64,000 nt of DNA. Origin: an uncultured bacterium. Its GTDB lineage: Bacteria > Actinomycetota > Coriobacteriia > Coriobacteriales > Atopobiaceae. The position numbers and the translations under genes are program-made. This document shows positions 8,286 to 17,440 of the stretch, piece by piece (positions within the stretch are counted from its first letter, which is position 1; every line of letters begins with the position of its first letter). The DNA lies in NCBI GenBank assembly GCA_905215465.1, contig CAJMPT010000008.1, positions 6,649 through 70,648 of the forward strand, read 5' to 3'. Under the pieces are notes generated by a model, which searched no databases, was not told where the DNA came from, and was given only the letters and a program-made list of their open reading frames with translations.

Positions 8286-9200
8286 CTACGCGCCGAAGCC
8301 CAGCAGCTTGACCTCGCACGCGAGGTCAATGCCAAAGCGGTCGCGCACGGCATCGTGGGCGCGCCCCATGAGGCTCACCACGTCGGCGGCGCTGGCACGG
8401 CCGGTGTTGACGATGAAGTTGGCGTGCTCCTCGGAGATCTGGGCGCCGCCCGCCATGGTCCCCTTGAGGCCGCAGCTCTCGATGAGGATGCCCGCGGAGC
8501 GCTCTGGCGGGTTGCGGAATACCGAGCCGCAGCATGGCTTGCCCATGGGCTGGGAGGACCTGCGGCGACGCAGGCGCACCTCCATGTCCTCGGCGATGGC
8601 CTCCTTCCGGCCGCGCTCCAGCTGGAAGGTTGCCTCGAGCACGATCTCGCTCGTGGGGATGGAGGTGCAGCGGTAGCCCCACTCCACCTCGGACGCCTCG
8701 TAGCGGTGCAGGCCCTCGCCCGGGCGCAGGGTGACCACGTCGCGGACGCGCTGGCCGATCCACTCCCTGCGGGTGCCGGCGTCCATGGAGATGGCGCCGC
8801 CCACGGTACCCGGGACGCCAACGCAACACTCCAGCCCGGAGAGCTCCGCCTTGAGGGCCTCGTTCACCACGCGCGAGAGAAGCGCGCCCGCGCCGGCGGT
8901 GATGAGGCCGTCCTCGCCCACCCGGATGCGCGAGAACTCGTCGTCCAGCACGATGACGCAGCCGTCGTAGCCGGCGTCCGCCGCCAGGACGTTGGAGCCC
9001 TTGCCCAAGATGACCCACTCCACGTGCTCCTCGGCCAGGACCGAGACCACCTTCAGCAGGGCGGCGTAGCTGTGGACCGTCACAAAGAGGCCCGCCGGCC
9101 CGCCGATGCGGTAGGTGGTGTGGTGGGCAAGACGCTCGTCTCGCCTGACGTCGGCGTCGATGGCGCCGGAGAGGCTCATGTAGGCGTTGAAGAGGCTCAA
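8286..9200 (-). CDS. murB: UDP-N-acetylenolpyruvoylglucosamine reductase
   Basis: 304 residues. MurB reduces enolpyruvyl-UDP-GlcNAc to UDP-MurNAc with NADPH and FAD. FAD-binding marks are TTYRIGGPAGLFV (about 28-40), ILGKGSNVLAADAGYDG, and CVGVPGTVGGAISMDAG. The catalytic Ser is in GSVFRNPP, and Glu in the C-terminal SEEHANFIVN block, which is of the short (type IIb, Gram-positive) form. Start TTG at 9200 follows the murC stop by one base with GAGGG upstream; ATG at 9179 is the alternative but has no ribosome site. Confidence 0.95.
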   Translation of the reverse strand: MSLFNAYMSLSGAIDADVRRDERLAHHTTYRIGGPAGLFVTVHSYAALLKVVSVLAEEHVEWVILGKGSNVLAADAGYDGCVIVLDDEFSRIRVGEDGLITAGAGALLSRVVNEALKAELSGLECCVGVPGTVGGAISMDAGTRREWIGQRVRDVVTLRPGEGLHRYEASEVEWGYRCTSIPTSEIVLEATFQLERGRKEAIAEDMEVRLRRRRSSQPMGKPCCGSVFRNPPERSAGILIESCGLKGTMAGGAQISEEHANFIVNTGRASAADVVSLMGRAHDAVRDRFGIDLACEVKLLGFGA

Positions 9201-9201
9201 G

Positions 9202-10626
9202 CTAGGCCCTCTTTGCGTCGCGGGCGCCCATGGCCTCCACGAAGGCGGGGCCGATGGTGGTCACGTCGCCGGCACCCTGGGTGATCAGCAGGTCACCGGG
9301 GCGTGCAAGCCCCACGAGGGCGTCCACGAGGTCGTGGCGGTTGGGGACGTACTCGACGTCCTTTGACGGGTCGTGCTCGAGGATGCTCGTGACCACGGTC
9401 TTGCCGGAGACGCCCGGGATGGGCTGCTCGCCGGCCGAGAAGACGTCCATCACGCGCACGACGTCGGCGGCGTCGAAGGCACGGCCGAAGTCGGCGGCAA
9501 GGGACTGGGTGCGGCTGTAGCGGTGGGGCTGGAAGACGCAGACGATGCGGTCGAAGCCCAGCTCGGAGGCCGCGCCCAGGGTGGCCGCGATCTCGGTGGG
9601 GTGGTGGCCGTAGTCGTCCACGACGGTGACGCCGCCGACGTCGGCCACGTGGGTGAAGCGCCTGCGGGCGCCCTTGAACTCGGAGAGGGCGGCTGCGGCG
9701 GCCTCGAGGTCGGCGCCCACGGCGTCGGCGACGGCGATGGCGGCCGTGGCGTTGGCCATGTTGTGGCGGCCGGGGTTGGCCTGGATGGTCACGCGGACGG
9801 TGCGCTCGTCCGGGCAGGCGACGTCAAAGGTGCTGGCCAGGCGGTGGCTGCCGCTGGCCTCGACGGGCACGCAGCGGAAGTCCACGCCCTCGCCAAAGCC
9901 GTAGGTGACCACCCTGCGGCCGGTGGAGCGGGCGAGCTCCACGTAGTGGGGGTTGTCGCCAAAGATGACGACGGTGCCGTCCTCGCCCACGAGGTCCATG
10001 AACTTGCAGAAGGTCTTCTCGATGTTCTCGAGGGTGCCGTAGTGGTCCAGGTGGTCGGCCTCGATGTTGGTGACCACGACTACGTTGGGGTTGAGGTAGA
10101 GGAAGGAGCCGTCGGACTCGTCCGCCTCGCAGACGAAGTAGCCGCCGTCGCCGTTGCGCCCGTTGGTGTCGTAGCCCTCGACGACGCCGCCGATGAGGAA
10201 GGACGGGTCCATGCCCAGGCGGTCCATCATGGTGGCGACCATGGAGGACGTGGTGGTCTTGCCGTGCGTGCCGGCCACGGCCACGGTCTTGGCGGCGCCG
10301 GAGAGGTAGGAGAGCATCTTGGCGCGCGGCCAGATGGGGATGCCCAGCTCGCGGGCACGGACGACCTCGGGGTTGGACTCGGGGATGGCGGTGGAGGTCA
10401 CCACAACCTCGGGCATGACGGCGTCGATGGTGGCCGCCTCGTGGCCGATGGTCACCGGGATGCCGGCGGCCTCGAGCTCGCGGACGTAGTGGGAGTGCTT
10501 GAGGTCGCTGCCGGTGACCTTGCAGCCGCGCTCGTGCAGGACGAGCGCGATGCCACTCATGCCCGCGCCTCCGATGCCGATGAAGTGGGCGCTCTTGACG
10601 GTCTTCTGGACGCTTGTGTCAGCCAT
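9202..10626 (-). CDS. murC: UDP-N-acetylmuramate--L-alanine ligase
   Basis: 474 residues. It adds L-Ala to UDP-MurNAc using ATP. The N-terminal Rossmann motif HFIGIGGAGMSGIAL, the P-loop GTHGKTTTSS, the central domain and the C-terminal DDYGHHPTEI (binding the uracil/ribose side and C-terminal domain) are all present. The ATG at 10626, preceded by AAGGGG six bases away, is the start; the frame is open further upstream without a ribosome site. It follows murG by 96 nt and abuts murB. Confidence 0.97.
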   Translation of the reverse strand: MADTSVQKTVKSAHFIGIGGAGMSGIALVLHERGCKVTGSDLKHSHYVRELEAAGIPVTIGHEAATIDAVMPEVVVTSTAIPESNPEVVRARELGIPIWPRAKMLSYLSGAAKTVAVAGTHGKTTTSSMVATMMDRLGMDPSFLIGGVVEGYDTNGRNGDGGYFVCEADESDGSFLYLNPNVVVVTNIEADHLDHYGTLENIEKTFCKFMDLVGEDGTVVIFGDNPHYVELARSTGRRVVTYGFGEGVDFRCVPVEASGSHRLASTFDVACPDERTVRVTIQANPGRHNMANATAAIAVADAVGADLEAAAAALSEFKGARRRFTHVADVGGVTVVDDYGHHPTEIAATLGAASELGFDRIVCVFQPHRYSRTQSLAADFGRAFDAADVVRVMDVFSAGEQPIPGVSGKTVVTSILEHDPSKDVEYVPNRHDLVDALVGLARPGDLLITQGAGDVTTIGPAFVEAMGARDAKRA

Positions 10627-10722
10627 GTGTCTGCCCCTTTGGGTCGAGCTGTCATGGAAGTGCCGGCGCCCGCCAGGGAGCGCCTGCATCCTATCTACTC
10701 TAGCCCAAAACGGCGGCGCGGC

Positions 10723-11844
10723 CTATGCCCGGGCCACACTCTCCACTTGGTCTGCGAGGGCGGCCGCGGCCTTCGCGGAGCCAAGCCCGCGGGCGGCCTC
10801 GCGCATGGCCTCGCGACGCTCGGGCGCATCGAGCAGCCCGGTCAGCGCAGACGAGAAGGGCGCGTCGCCCAGCTGCGCGTCGGCAACCAGGATGGCCGCG
10901 CCCGCGTCGACGAGGTAGTGGGCGTTGGTGGTCTGGTGGTCGGCCGTTGCGTGCGGGTAGGGCACGAGGATGGACGGCGCCGCCAGGGCCGCGATCTCGG
11001 CGATGGAGGAGGCACCGGCGCGCGAGACCACCAGGTCGGCGGCGGCGAGGGCCTCGCCCATGTTGGAGATGTAGGGCATGACCTGCCAGCGGGCGGCCTC
11101 GTCCTCGGTGAGGGCGAGCGTCTCGCGCACGAAGCCCTCGTCGTCGGCGCCCGTGGAGTGGACGACGTAGAGGTCGGGGCGGCCGAGAAGCTCGTCCTTG
11201 AGCCCGCAGACGGCCTCGTTCAGGTGGTGGGCCCCCAGGGAGCCGCCAAAGACCAGGAGCATGGTGGCGCCCTCGGGCACGCCGAAGGCGGTCCGTCCCG
11301 CCTCGCGGCTGGCCTCGATGACGCTGCGGCGCACCGGGTTTCCGGTCACCACGCTGGACCCGCTCGCGCCCTTGCCCTCGAAGGCGCCGAGCGCCTGCGG
11401 GAGCGCGCAGCAGACGCGGGCGGCGTTGGCGGCGCACATCCTGTTGGCAAGGCCCGGCACGGAGTTCTGCTCGTGGAGCAGGTAGGGCACGCCGTTCTTG
11501 CGGCACCAGCTCAGCAGCGGCACCTCGACGTAGGCTCCAAAGCCCAGGCAGACGTCCGGGGCGCCCTGCTCCGCAAAGGCGCGGCCGAGCGCGCCTTTGG
11601 CCTTGGAGACCATCGCGAGCGACTTCACGGCCGTCCAGGGGCGCGAGCGGTCAAAGCCCTGCACGTGGATGGGGATGAGCGGGAAGCCCGCCTCGGGCAC
11701 CAGGCGCCCCTCGAGCTTGGCCGTCTGGCCCACGAAGGAGACGCTGTGGCCACGGTCGCGCAGCTCCTCGGCAAGCGCGAGCGCCGGGTTGATGTGGCCG
11801 GCGGTTCCGCCCGCCGCGATGGTGACCTTGAGGCTCTTGGCCAT
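10723..11844 (-). CDS. murG: Undecaprenyldiphospho-muramoylpentapeptide beta-N-acetylglucosaminyltransferase
   Basis: About 373 residues from ATG 11844, which has GGGGAG six bases upstream (an ATG 33 nt earlier has none). MurG transfers GlcNAc to lipid I to give lipid II on the inner face of the membrane. The N-domain glycine loop GGTAGHINP (about 12-20) and the C-domain GGSLGAHHLNE loop, plus HEQNSVPG and the acceptor/UDP site SRAGASSIAEIAAL, are clear. It lies 51 nt after ftsW. Confidence 0.96.
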   Translation of the reverse strand: MAKSLKVTIAAGGTAGHINPALALAEELRDRGHSVSFVGQTAKLEGRLVPEAGFPLIPIHVQGFDRSRPWTAVKSLAMVSKAKGALGRAFAEQGAPDVCLGFGAYVEVPLLSWCRKNGVPYLLHEQNSVPGLANRMCAANAARVCCALPQALGAFEGKGASGSSVVTGNPVRRSVIEASREAGRTAFGVPEGATMLLVFGGSLGAHHLNEAVCGLKDELLGRPDLYVVHSTGADDEGFVRETLALTEDEAARWQVMPYISNMGEALAAADLVVSRAGASSIAEIAALAAPSILVPYPHATADHQTTNAHYLVDAGAAILVADAQLGDAPFSSALTGLLDAPERREAMREAARGLGSAKAAAALADQVESVARA

Positions 11845-11895
11845 GTGCTTCTCCCCTCTTGCGGGGCGCCCCGACATGACGGGGCACCCTCGTTG

Positions 11896-13521
11896 CTACC
11901 TTCTGGTCCTGGGGCCGCCTGAGCCGCCGCGCAGGCGGTCGCTCGCCGATGGCCCGAGGTCGATTCTGCGCCTGCCGTTGGCGTCCGTGGTGACGCGTCC
12001 CCTCTGCGGTCGCGCCTGGCCCCGCGAGCGTCCCTGGGCGCCGCCGGCGACCACGCGGAAGGGCGAGCCGCTCGCGGCCTGGGCAGACGTCGGCGCCGCG
12101 GTGCCGCGGCCCTGGGCCTCCTGGCGGGAGGTGACCCTGGCGGAGCGCGGACGGGCCTCGCTCACGAAGGTAAGGCTGGCGGGGTCGTCGTCTGGCACCT
12201 GCTGCCAGGTCCTTCTCGTCCGGTCATGGACAGTCTCGGGCAGGCTGGAATGGACGGACACCGAGACCAGCGCACCCACAAGGATGAGGCTCGCGATGAT
12301 GGAGGATCCGCCGTACGAGAGGAACGGGATCGGCTTTCCCGAGAGCGGGAAGATGCCGATGACGCCGCTCACGTTGAGCAGCATCTGGAAGATCAGGATG
12401 ACGGTGCAGCCTGCGGCGACGAGGCGGCCGGAGAGGTCGGAGGCGCAGCGCGCGATCCTCATGCCCGCCCAGCCGATGACGGCAAAGGCGGCGAGCACGC
12501 CGACGGTGCCCACAAGGCCGCACTCCTCGCCGATGATGGCAAAGATGAAGTCGTTGTGGGCCATGGGCAGGTAGGAGTACTTCATGCGGGACATGCCGAT
12601 GCCCACGCCCAGAAGGCCGCCGGAGCCAAAGGCGTACTGGCCCTGGGCCAGCTGGTAGCCGTCGTTGTAGTAGTCCTCGAAGGGGTCCAGCATGATCTGG
12701 ATGCGCCTGAGCGAGTAGGAGTCCTTGACGGAGAGAAGGACCATGCCAGCGAAGGCCACCACGCCAATGGCGGCCAAGATCCTGCGATCAAACCCGGCAA
12801 AGTACAGCATGGCAAGGAGCGCCACACCGATGACCATGGTCGTTCCCTTGTCGGGCTGGAAGAGGATGAGCACGCAGGGAGCGATGGCTGCCGCCGCGCC
12901 GCTTCGAATGAACTGCCTCTGGTCGAGGGTGCCCTCCTCGAAGTAGCTCTGGCAGACGCCGGCGGAAAGCCAGATGATGGCGACCTTGGCAAACTCCGAG
13001 GGCTGGAGGTTTCCGATGAGGGGCACGGTGATCCAGCGGCTCGCGCCATAGGTGGAGTGGCCGGCGACGGGCGTGTACACCAGAATGAGGACGGCCACCA
13101 TCAGGACCCAGATGGGCCTGGAGCCGGGGCCGTCGGTGAACACGTGGTAGTCCATCTTAGCGAGGACGAGTGCCACCACGCCGCCAATGCAGATGAACTG
13201 GAGCTGCTTCTTGAGGTAGTACGCCGGGTCGTTGCCCAGAACGTCGGAGGTGAGCGAGCTGATGGAGGACGCCGAGTAGATCATGAGGCAGCCAAAGGCC
13301 GTAAGCAAGATCACGACGGCAATGAGAACGAGCCTCGGGCGCATGAAGCGCTCGGGCACGCCAAAGAGCTTGCGCTCGCCCTTCTCCATGGCGCCGCCTA
13401 TGCCGCCCCGCTGGCCGCGCCCGCGGGCCGCCGGGCGCTGGCGAGAAGGGCCTGCCTGCCCGGGCCTGCCCTGCGTCGCGGCGCGGGCGGCGTCCCTCCG
13501 ATAGGTTCCCGTGGCAGCCAA
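11896..13521 (-). CDS. ftsW: SEDS-family septal glycosyltransferase FtsW
   Basis: 541 residues. About ten membrane segments run from residue 60 to about 415, with SEDS marks GEECGLVG and SGVIGIFPLSGKPIPFLSYGGSS. FtsW polymerises lipid II at the septum together with the class B PBP FtsI. Before the membrane part is a 45-residue Arg/Ala/Gly-rich leader, and after it a basic cytoplasmic tail of about 120 residues. I took the TTG at 13521, three bases after the murD stop with GGGGAG upstream; an ATG at 13389 (MEKGERKLFG) would remove the leader and cannot be excluded. Confidence 0.93.
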   Translation of the reverse strand: MAATGTYRRDAARAATQGRPGQAGPSRQRPAARGRGQRGGIGGAMEKGERKLFGVPERFMRPRLVLIAVVILLTAFGCLMIYSASSISSLTSDVLGNDPAYYLKKQLQFICIGGVVALVLAKMDYHVFTDGPGSRPIWVLMVAVLILVYTPVAGHSTYGASRWITVPLIGNLQPSEFAKVAIIWLSAGVCQSYFEEGTLDQRQFIRSGAAAAIAPCVLILFQPDKGTTMVIGVALLAMLYFAGFDRRILAAIGVVAFAGMVLLSVKDSYSLRRIQIMLDPFEDYYNDGYQLAQGQYAFGSGGLLGVGIGMSRMKYSYLPMAHNDFIFAIIGEECGLVGTVGVLAAFAVIGWAGMRIARCASDLSGRLVAAGCTVILIFQMLLNVSGVIGIFPLSGKPIPFLSYGGSSIIASLILVGALVSVSVHSSLPETVHDRTRRTWQQVPDDDPASLTFVSEARPRSARVTSRQEAQGRGTAAPTSAQAASGSPFRVVAGGAQGRSRGQARPQRGRVTTDANGRRRIDLGPSASDRLRGGSGGPRTRR

Positions 13522-13524
13522 GCC

Positions 13525-14940
13525 CTACTCCCCGTCCTGGCCGAGGCCGGCCACGAGGTCCTTGAAGAGCCTGCCGCGCTCGGCCATGTTGTTGAACTCG
13601 TCGAAGGACGAGCACGCGGGCGAGAGGAGCACGGTGTCGCCGGGCTTGGCTGCCGCCACGGCGGCGTCGAAGGCCTCGCGCAGGTGGGCGGCGCGGATGA
13701 CCTGGACCTCGGAGCCCGTGGCCGTGCGCGCGTCCTCGACGGCGCGGGCGATGCGCTCGCCAGCGGCGCCGAAGCACACCGCGGCACGGCAGGTGCCGCA
13801 CACGGCGGCCGCGAGGCTGCCCAGGTCGGTCATCTTGTCGTGGCCGCCCAACAGGACCACGATCGAGCCCGCGTCAAAGGCCGTGAGGGCCTTCTCCACG
13901 GAGTCGGTGTTGGTTGCCTTGGAGTCGTTCACAAAGTGGACGCCCGCATGGGTGCCGCAGGGCTCGATGCGGTGCTCGATGGGGTTGAAGTCCGCCAGGC
14001 CGCGGGCCAGCTCATCGTCGGTGGCGCCCAGGTGCAGCGCGCACGCGGCGGCCGCAAGCGCGTTCTCCCAGTTGTGACGGCCACGGATCTTGAGGGCGTC
14101 TGCTGCCAGCAGCTCGTGCTCCTGGCCGGCAGCGCGCACGACGAGCATGCCGTCGCGCACGAATGCGGCGTTGGCGGCGGCGGGCTCGCCTTCGACGGAG
14201 AGCTCGCAGGTGGGGACGTCGCGAGCCGCCAGGCGGTCGCGGACGGCGCGGCACCAGTCGTCGTCGACGCTCACGATGGCAAGGTCGCCCTCGCCCAGGT
14301 TGGCAAAGACCTTCTCCTTGGCGGCGGCATAGGCCTCAAGGGAGCCGTGCCACTCCACGTGGTCCGGCGTCACGTTGAGGAGGGTGGCCACGCGGGGATG
14401 GAGCTTGTCCGTGGTGGCCAACTGGAAGCTGGAGAGCTCCGCCACAAACCAGCCGTCGGCCGGGCGGGCGGCAAGCTCGCCGGTGATGATGGTGCCGATG
14501 TTGCCCACGGCCTCGGCGGGCATGCCCGCCACCTCAAGCAGGTGCGTGGTGAGCGAGGTCGTGGTGGTCTTTCCGTTGGTGCCCGTGATGGCCACCCAAC
14601 GCTCGGGGCTCTCGCGGAAGGCAAACTCGGGCTCGCCGATGACCTCCTTGGCGCAGGCGCGCGCGGCTGAGAAGAACGCGGAGAACTCCGAGATGCCCGG
14701 GGAGGCCACGGCCAGGTCGTAGCAGCCGGCCACGTCCTCGGTGCCCAAGTGGCACCACACGCCTTTGGCCTCGAGCTCGCGGGAGAGGTCCCCCTCCCTG
14801 GAGGAGGCGCCGCCATAGAGGGTCACCGACGCCACGCGCTTGGGGCCCTGCGCGGCCAGGTAGCGGCAGACCGCCGCGCCCGTGCCGCCCATGCCCAGGA
14901 CGAGGACGTCACCGAGGTACTTCTCGCCAGATGCAGCCAT
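13525..14940 (-). CDS. murD: UDP-N-acetylmuramoylalanine--D-glutamate ligase
   Basis: 471 residues. It adds D-Glu to UDP-MurNAc-L-Ala with ATP. Marks: N-terminal LVLGMGGTGAAVCRYLAAQG, P-loop GTNGKTTTTSLT (about 118-128), the RGRHNWENALAA segment, and the ligase C-terminal NDSKATNTDSVEKAL and LLSPACSSFDEF. Start ATG follows AGGAAAGG. It sits 14 nt after mraY and 3 nt before ftsW. Confidence 0.96.
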   Translation of the reverse strand: MAASGEKYLGDVLVLGMGGTGAAVCRYLAAQGPKRVASVTLYGGASSREGDLSRELEAKGVWCHLGTEDVAGCYDLAVASPGISEFSAFFSAARACAKEVIGEPEFAFRESPERWVAITGTNGKTTTTSLTTHLLEVAGMPAEAVGNIGTIITGELAARPADGWFVAELSSFQLATTDKLHPRVATLLNVTPDHVEWHGSLEAYAAAKEKVFANLGEGDLAIVSVDDDWCRAVRDRLAARDVPTCELSVEGEPAAANAAFVRDGMLVVRAAGQEHELLAADALKIRGRHNWENALAAAACALHLGATDDELARGLADFNPIEHRIEPCGTHAGVHFVNDSKATNTDSVEKALTAFDAGSIVVLLGGHDKMTDLGSLAAAVCGTCRAAVCFGAAGERIARAVEDARTATGSEVQVIRAAHLREAFDAAVAAAKPGDTVLLSPACSSFDEFNNMAERGRLFKDLVAGLGQDGE

Positions 14941-14954
14941 GCGTGAGACCTTTC

Positions 14955-15986
14955 CTAGCCGAGCTGGAAGTAGAGGGCAAAGCCAAGGGCCGCGAAGGCA
15001 GCCGAGACGATCCAGAAGCGGATGACGACCTTGGTCTCCGCCCAGCCCTTCTTCTCGAAGTGGTGGTGGATGGGGGCCATGAGGAAGACGCGCCTGCCGG
15101 TAGCCTTGAAGCTCACGACCTGGATGATGACGGAGAGGGCCTCGGCGATGAAGAGGCCGCCCATGACGAGGGAGGTCACCTCAGTCTTGGTGAGAATGGC
15201 CAGCGCGGCGAAGGCGGCGCCCAGGGCAAGCGAGCCCGTGTCGCCCATGAAGATGGAGGCGGGGTAGCAGTTGTGCCAGAGGAAGCCCACGCAGGCGCCG
15301 GCGATGGAGGCGGCAAAGATGGCGAGGTTGATCTCCTGGTAGCGGAAGGCGACCATGGCCATCACGAGCATGACCACCATGGAGCAGCCGCCCGCCAGGC
15401 CGTCGAGGCCGTCGGTCAGGTTGACGGCGTTGGAGAGGCCGGCCATGAGGAAGAAGACAAAGACCAGGTAGATCCAGGGCACCGTGACGCTGACTTCGCC
15501 AAGGGCGAAGGTGCTGGAGAGCACGCCCAGGTCAAGCACGAAGCCGCCCGGGAAGCGCAGCTCCGGGGAGATGCCGATGACGTTGACGGCCACCAGGCAA
15601 AACGTCACGGAGATGAGGATGAGGCCGGCCATCTTCTGCGACGGGGTCAGGCCCAGCGAGCGCTTGTGCGCCACGGACTCGATGTCGTCGAGAAGGCCGA
15701 GCGAGCCCGTGACCAGCGTGGCGACCACGGCCAGGATGAGGTCGGTCGTCCACTTGGCCAGAAGCGCGCAGGTGAGCACGATGCCTGCGAGCATGACGAC
15801 GCCGCCCATGGTGGGGGTGCCCTGCTTGACGAGGTGGCGCTGGGGGCCGTCGGCCCTCACCTGCTGGCCCAGGTGCTCGTGCTTCATCAGCCTGATGAAG
15901 GCGGGCATGAGCAGGCACGTGATGGCCGCGGAGACAAAGACCGCCAGGAAGACCTGGTAGGTGGGGTATGCGGGGTTGCCGATCAC
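14955..15986 (-). CDS. mraY: Phospho-N-acetylmuramoyl-pentapeptide transferase
   Basis: 343 residues, about ten membrane segments. MraY moves phospho-MurNAc-pentapeptide from UDP to undecaprenyl phosphate, making lipid I. Catalytic motifs are GLLDDIES (about 97-104), NLTDGLDGLA (189-198) and the C-terminal APIHHHFEKKGW. The GTG start overlaps the murF stop in a GTGA, indicating coupled translation. Confidence 0.97.
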   Translation of the reverse strand: MIGNPAYPTYQVFLAVFVSAAITCLLMPAFIRLMKHEHLGQQVRADGPQRHLVKQGTPTMGGVVMLAGIVLTCALLAKWTTDLILAVVATLVTGSLGLLDDIESVAHKRSLGLTPSQKMAGLILISVTFCLVAVNVIGISPELRFPGGFVLDLGVLSSTFALGEVSVTVPWIYLVFVFFLMAGLSNAVNLTDGLDGLAGGCSMVVMLVMAMVAFRYQEINLAIFAASIAGACVGFLWHNCYPASIFMGDTGSLALGAAFAALAILTKTEVTSLVMGGLFIAEALSVIIQVVSFKATGRRVFLMAPIHHHFEKKGWAETKVVIRFWIVSAAFAALGFALYFQLG

Positions 15987-17419
15987 TGGGCAAGCACCTC
16001 CTTGACGAAGCCGTCTAGACCGGCGGCGCGGGACGCCTTGACGAGGACGAGGTCGCCCTCGGAGAGGATGGGGGCAATCGTGGACGCCGCGGACGCGACG
16101 TCCGGGAAGACCTCCAGGGCGTCCTCGGACTGGCCGACGGTGCGGGCCGCCTCGGCCATCTGGCCGGCCAGCTCTCCGCCCACAAAGACGAGAAGGTCAA
16201 GCCCCTTGGCGGCGGCGTAGGCGCCCACGTAGCCGTGGAGGCGCTCCTCGTCGGCGCCGAGCTCGCCCATCTCGCCGAGCACGGCGATGCGGCGGCCGGG
16301 GCAGCTCATCTGCGCGAGCACGTCCAGGGAGGCCGCCATGGAGTTGGGGGCGGCGTTGTAGGAGTCGTCGATGACGCGGGCGCCCGAGGGGGCCACCTGC
16401 ACGTCGAGGCGCATGTGGGTGGCGGGCATCTGCTCGATGGCCTCGCAGGCCGCGTCGCGGTCCAGGCCGAGCCTCCAGATGACGGAGAGGGCCAGCAGGA
16501 AGTCAGGCACCACCTGGCGGCCGGGCACGCAGAGGGTGACCTGGCGGCTCCAGCCGTCGGCGCAGCTGGCCGTGAGGGTGGCGCAGCCCGTCTCCGCGAG
16601 GGTCACGCCGGAAGCGCGCACGTCGTCCTCGGCGCGGGAGCCGGCCAGAAGGACGTCCACGCCGGCCGGACGGGCAAAGCCGTCGGCGATGAAGGGCGTG
16701 AAGTCGTTGGCGCTGGTGAGAGTCAGGGTGCGGCGGAGCTCGCCGTGGTCCACCAGGCCGCCCACGACCTCGGCCTTGGCCCGGGCGATGTTCTCCCGCG
16801 AGCCGAGAAGCCCGATGTGGCTCGTGCCGACGTTGGTGATGACGGCGAGCGTGGGCTGGCAGGCCGCGGCCAGGCGCTCAATCTCGTGCGGGTGGTTCAT
16901 ACCCAGCTCGCAGACGAGGACCTCGGAGTCCTCCGGCGCGGAGAGCACCGTGAGGGGCAGGCCAATGAGGTTGTTGAAGTTGCCGGCGGTGGCGTGGGTG
17001 CGGCACTGGGAGGAGATGCCGCAGCGCAGCATGTCCTTGGTGGTGGTCTTGCCGACCGAGCCCGTCACGCCCACGACGACCCACTCCGGGTGCATCCGGC
17101 GCCACAGGGCCGCGGCGCGCAGCATCCACTCCTCGCAGTCGTCGCCTTCGGCGCGCACGACCCAGCAGCCGCGCTCGCCGGCGAGGGCGAGGTCGTCCTC
17201 GGCCACCTCAGCGCTGGCGACCACCAGCGCGGCGCCCGCCTCGATGGCCTGGCGCACGTAGGCGTTGCCGTCCACGCGCTCCCCGGCGAAGGCCACGAAG
17301 ACCGAGCCCTCCCCCACCTTGCGGGAGTCGATGGTCACCTCGCCATTGACGTCGGCCGTCCCCTTGGCGAGGATGGCGGCGCCGGTGGCGTTAACGAGCT
17401 GGCATGTGCCGATGCGCAT
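15983..17419 (-). CDS. murF: UDP-N-acetylmuramoyl-tripeptide--D-alanyl-D-alanine ligase
   Basis: 478 residues. It adds D-Ala-D-Ala to the UDP-MurNAc tripeptide. P-loop GVTGSVGKTTTKDML (about 119-133), TAGNFNNLIGLPLT, ELGMNHPHEIERL and the C-terminal IDDSYNAAPNSMAASL are all family motifs. murE, which normally precedes it in dcw clusters and makes its substrate, is not here. Start ATG has AAGGAG eleven bases upstream, 21 nt after the ftsI stop. Confidence 0.95.
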   Translation of the reverse strand: MRIGTCQLVNATGAAILAKGTADVNGEVTIDSRKVGEGSVFVAFAGERVDGNAYVRQAIEAGAALVVASAEVAEDDLALAGERGCWVVRAEGDDCEEWMLRAAALWRRMHPEWVVVGVTGSVGKTTTKDMLRCGISSQCRTHATAGNFNNLIGLPLTVLSAPEDSEVLVCELGMNHPHEIERLAAACQPTLAVITNVGTSHIGLLGSRENIARAKAEVVGGLVDHGELRRTLTLTSANDFTPFIADGFARPAGVDVLLAGSRAEDDVRASGVTLAETGCATLTASCADGWSRQVTLCVPGRQVVPDFLLALSVIWRLGLDRDAACEAIEQMPATHMRLDVQVAPSGARVIDDSYNAAPNSMAASLDVLAQMSCPGRRIAVLGEMGELGADEERLHGYVGAYAAAKGLDLLVFVGGELAGQMAEAARTVGQSEDALEVFPDVASAASTIAPILSEGDLVLVKASRAAGLDGFVKEVLAQ

Positions 17420-17440
17420 CTTGCTTCACTCTCCTTGGTG

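Noticed and set aside
9373..11922. Open frame of 849 codons on the plus strand
   Set aside because: Antisense shadow of murC and murG, which have complete motifs.
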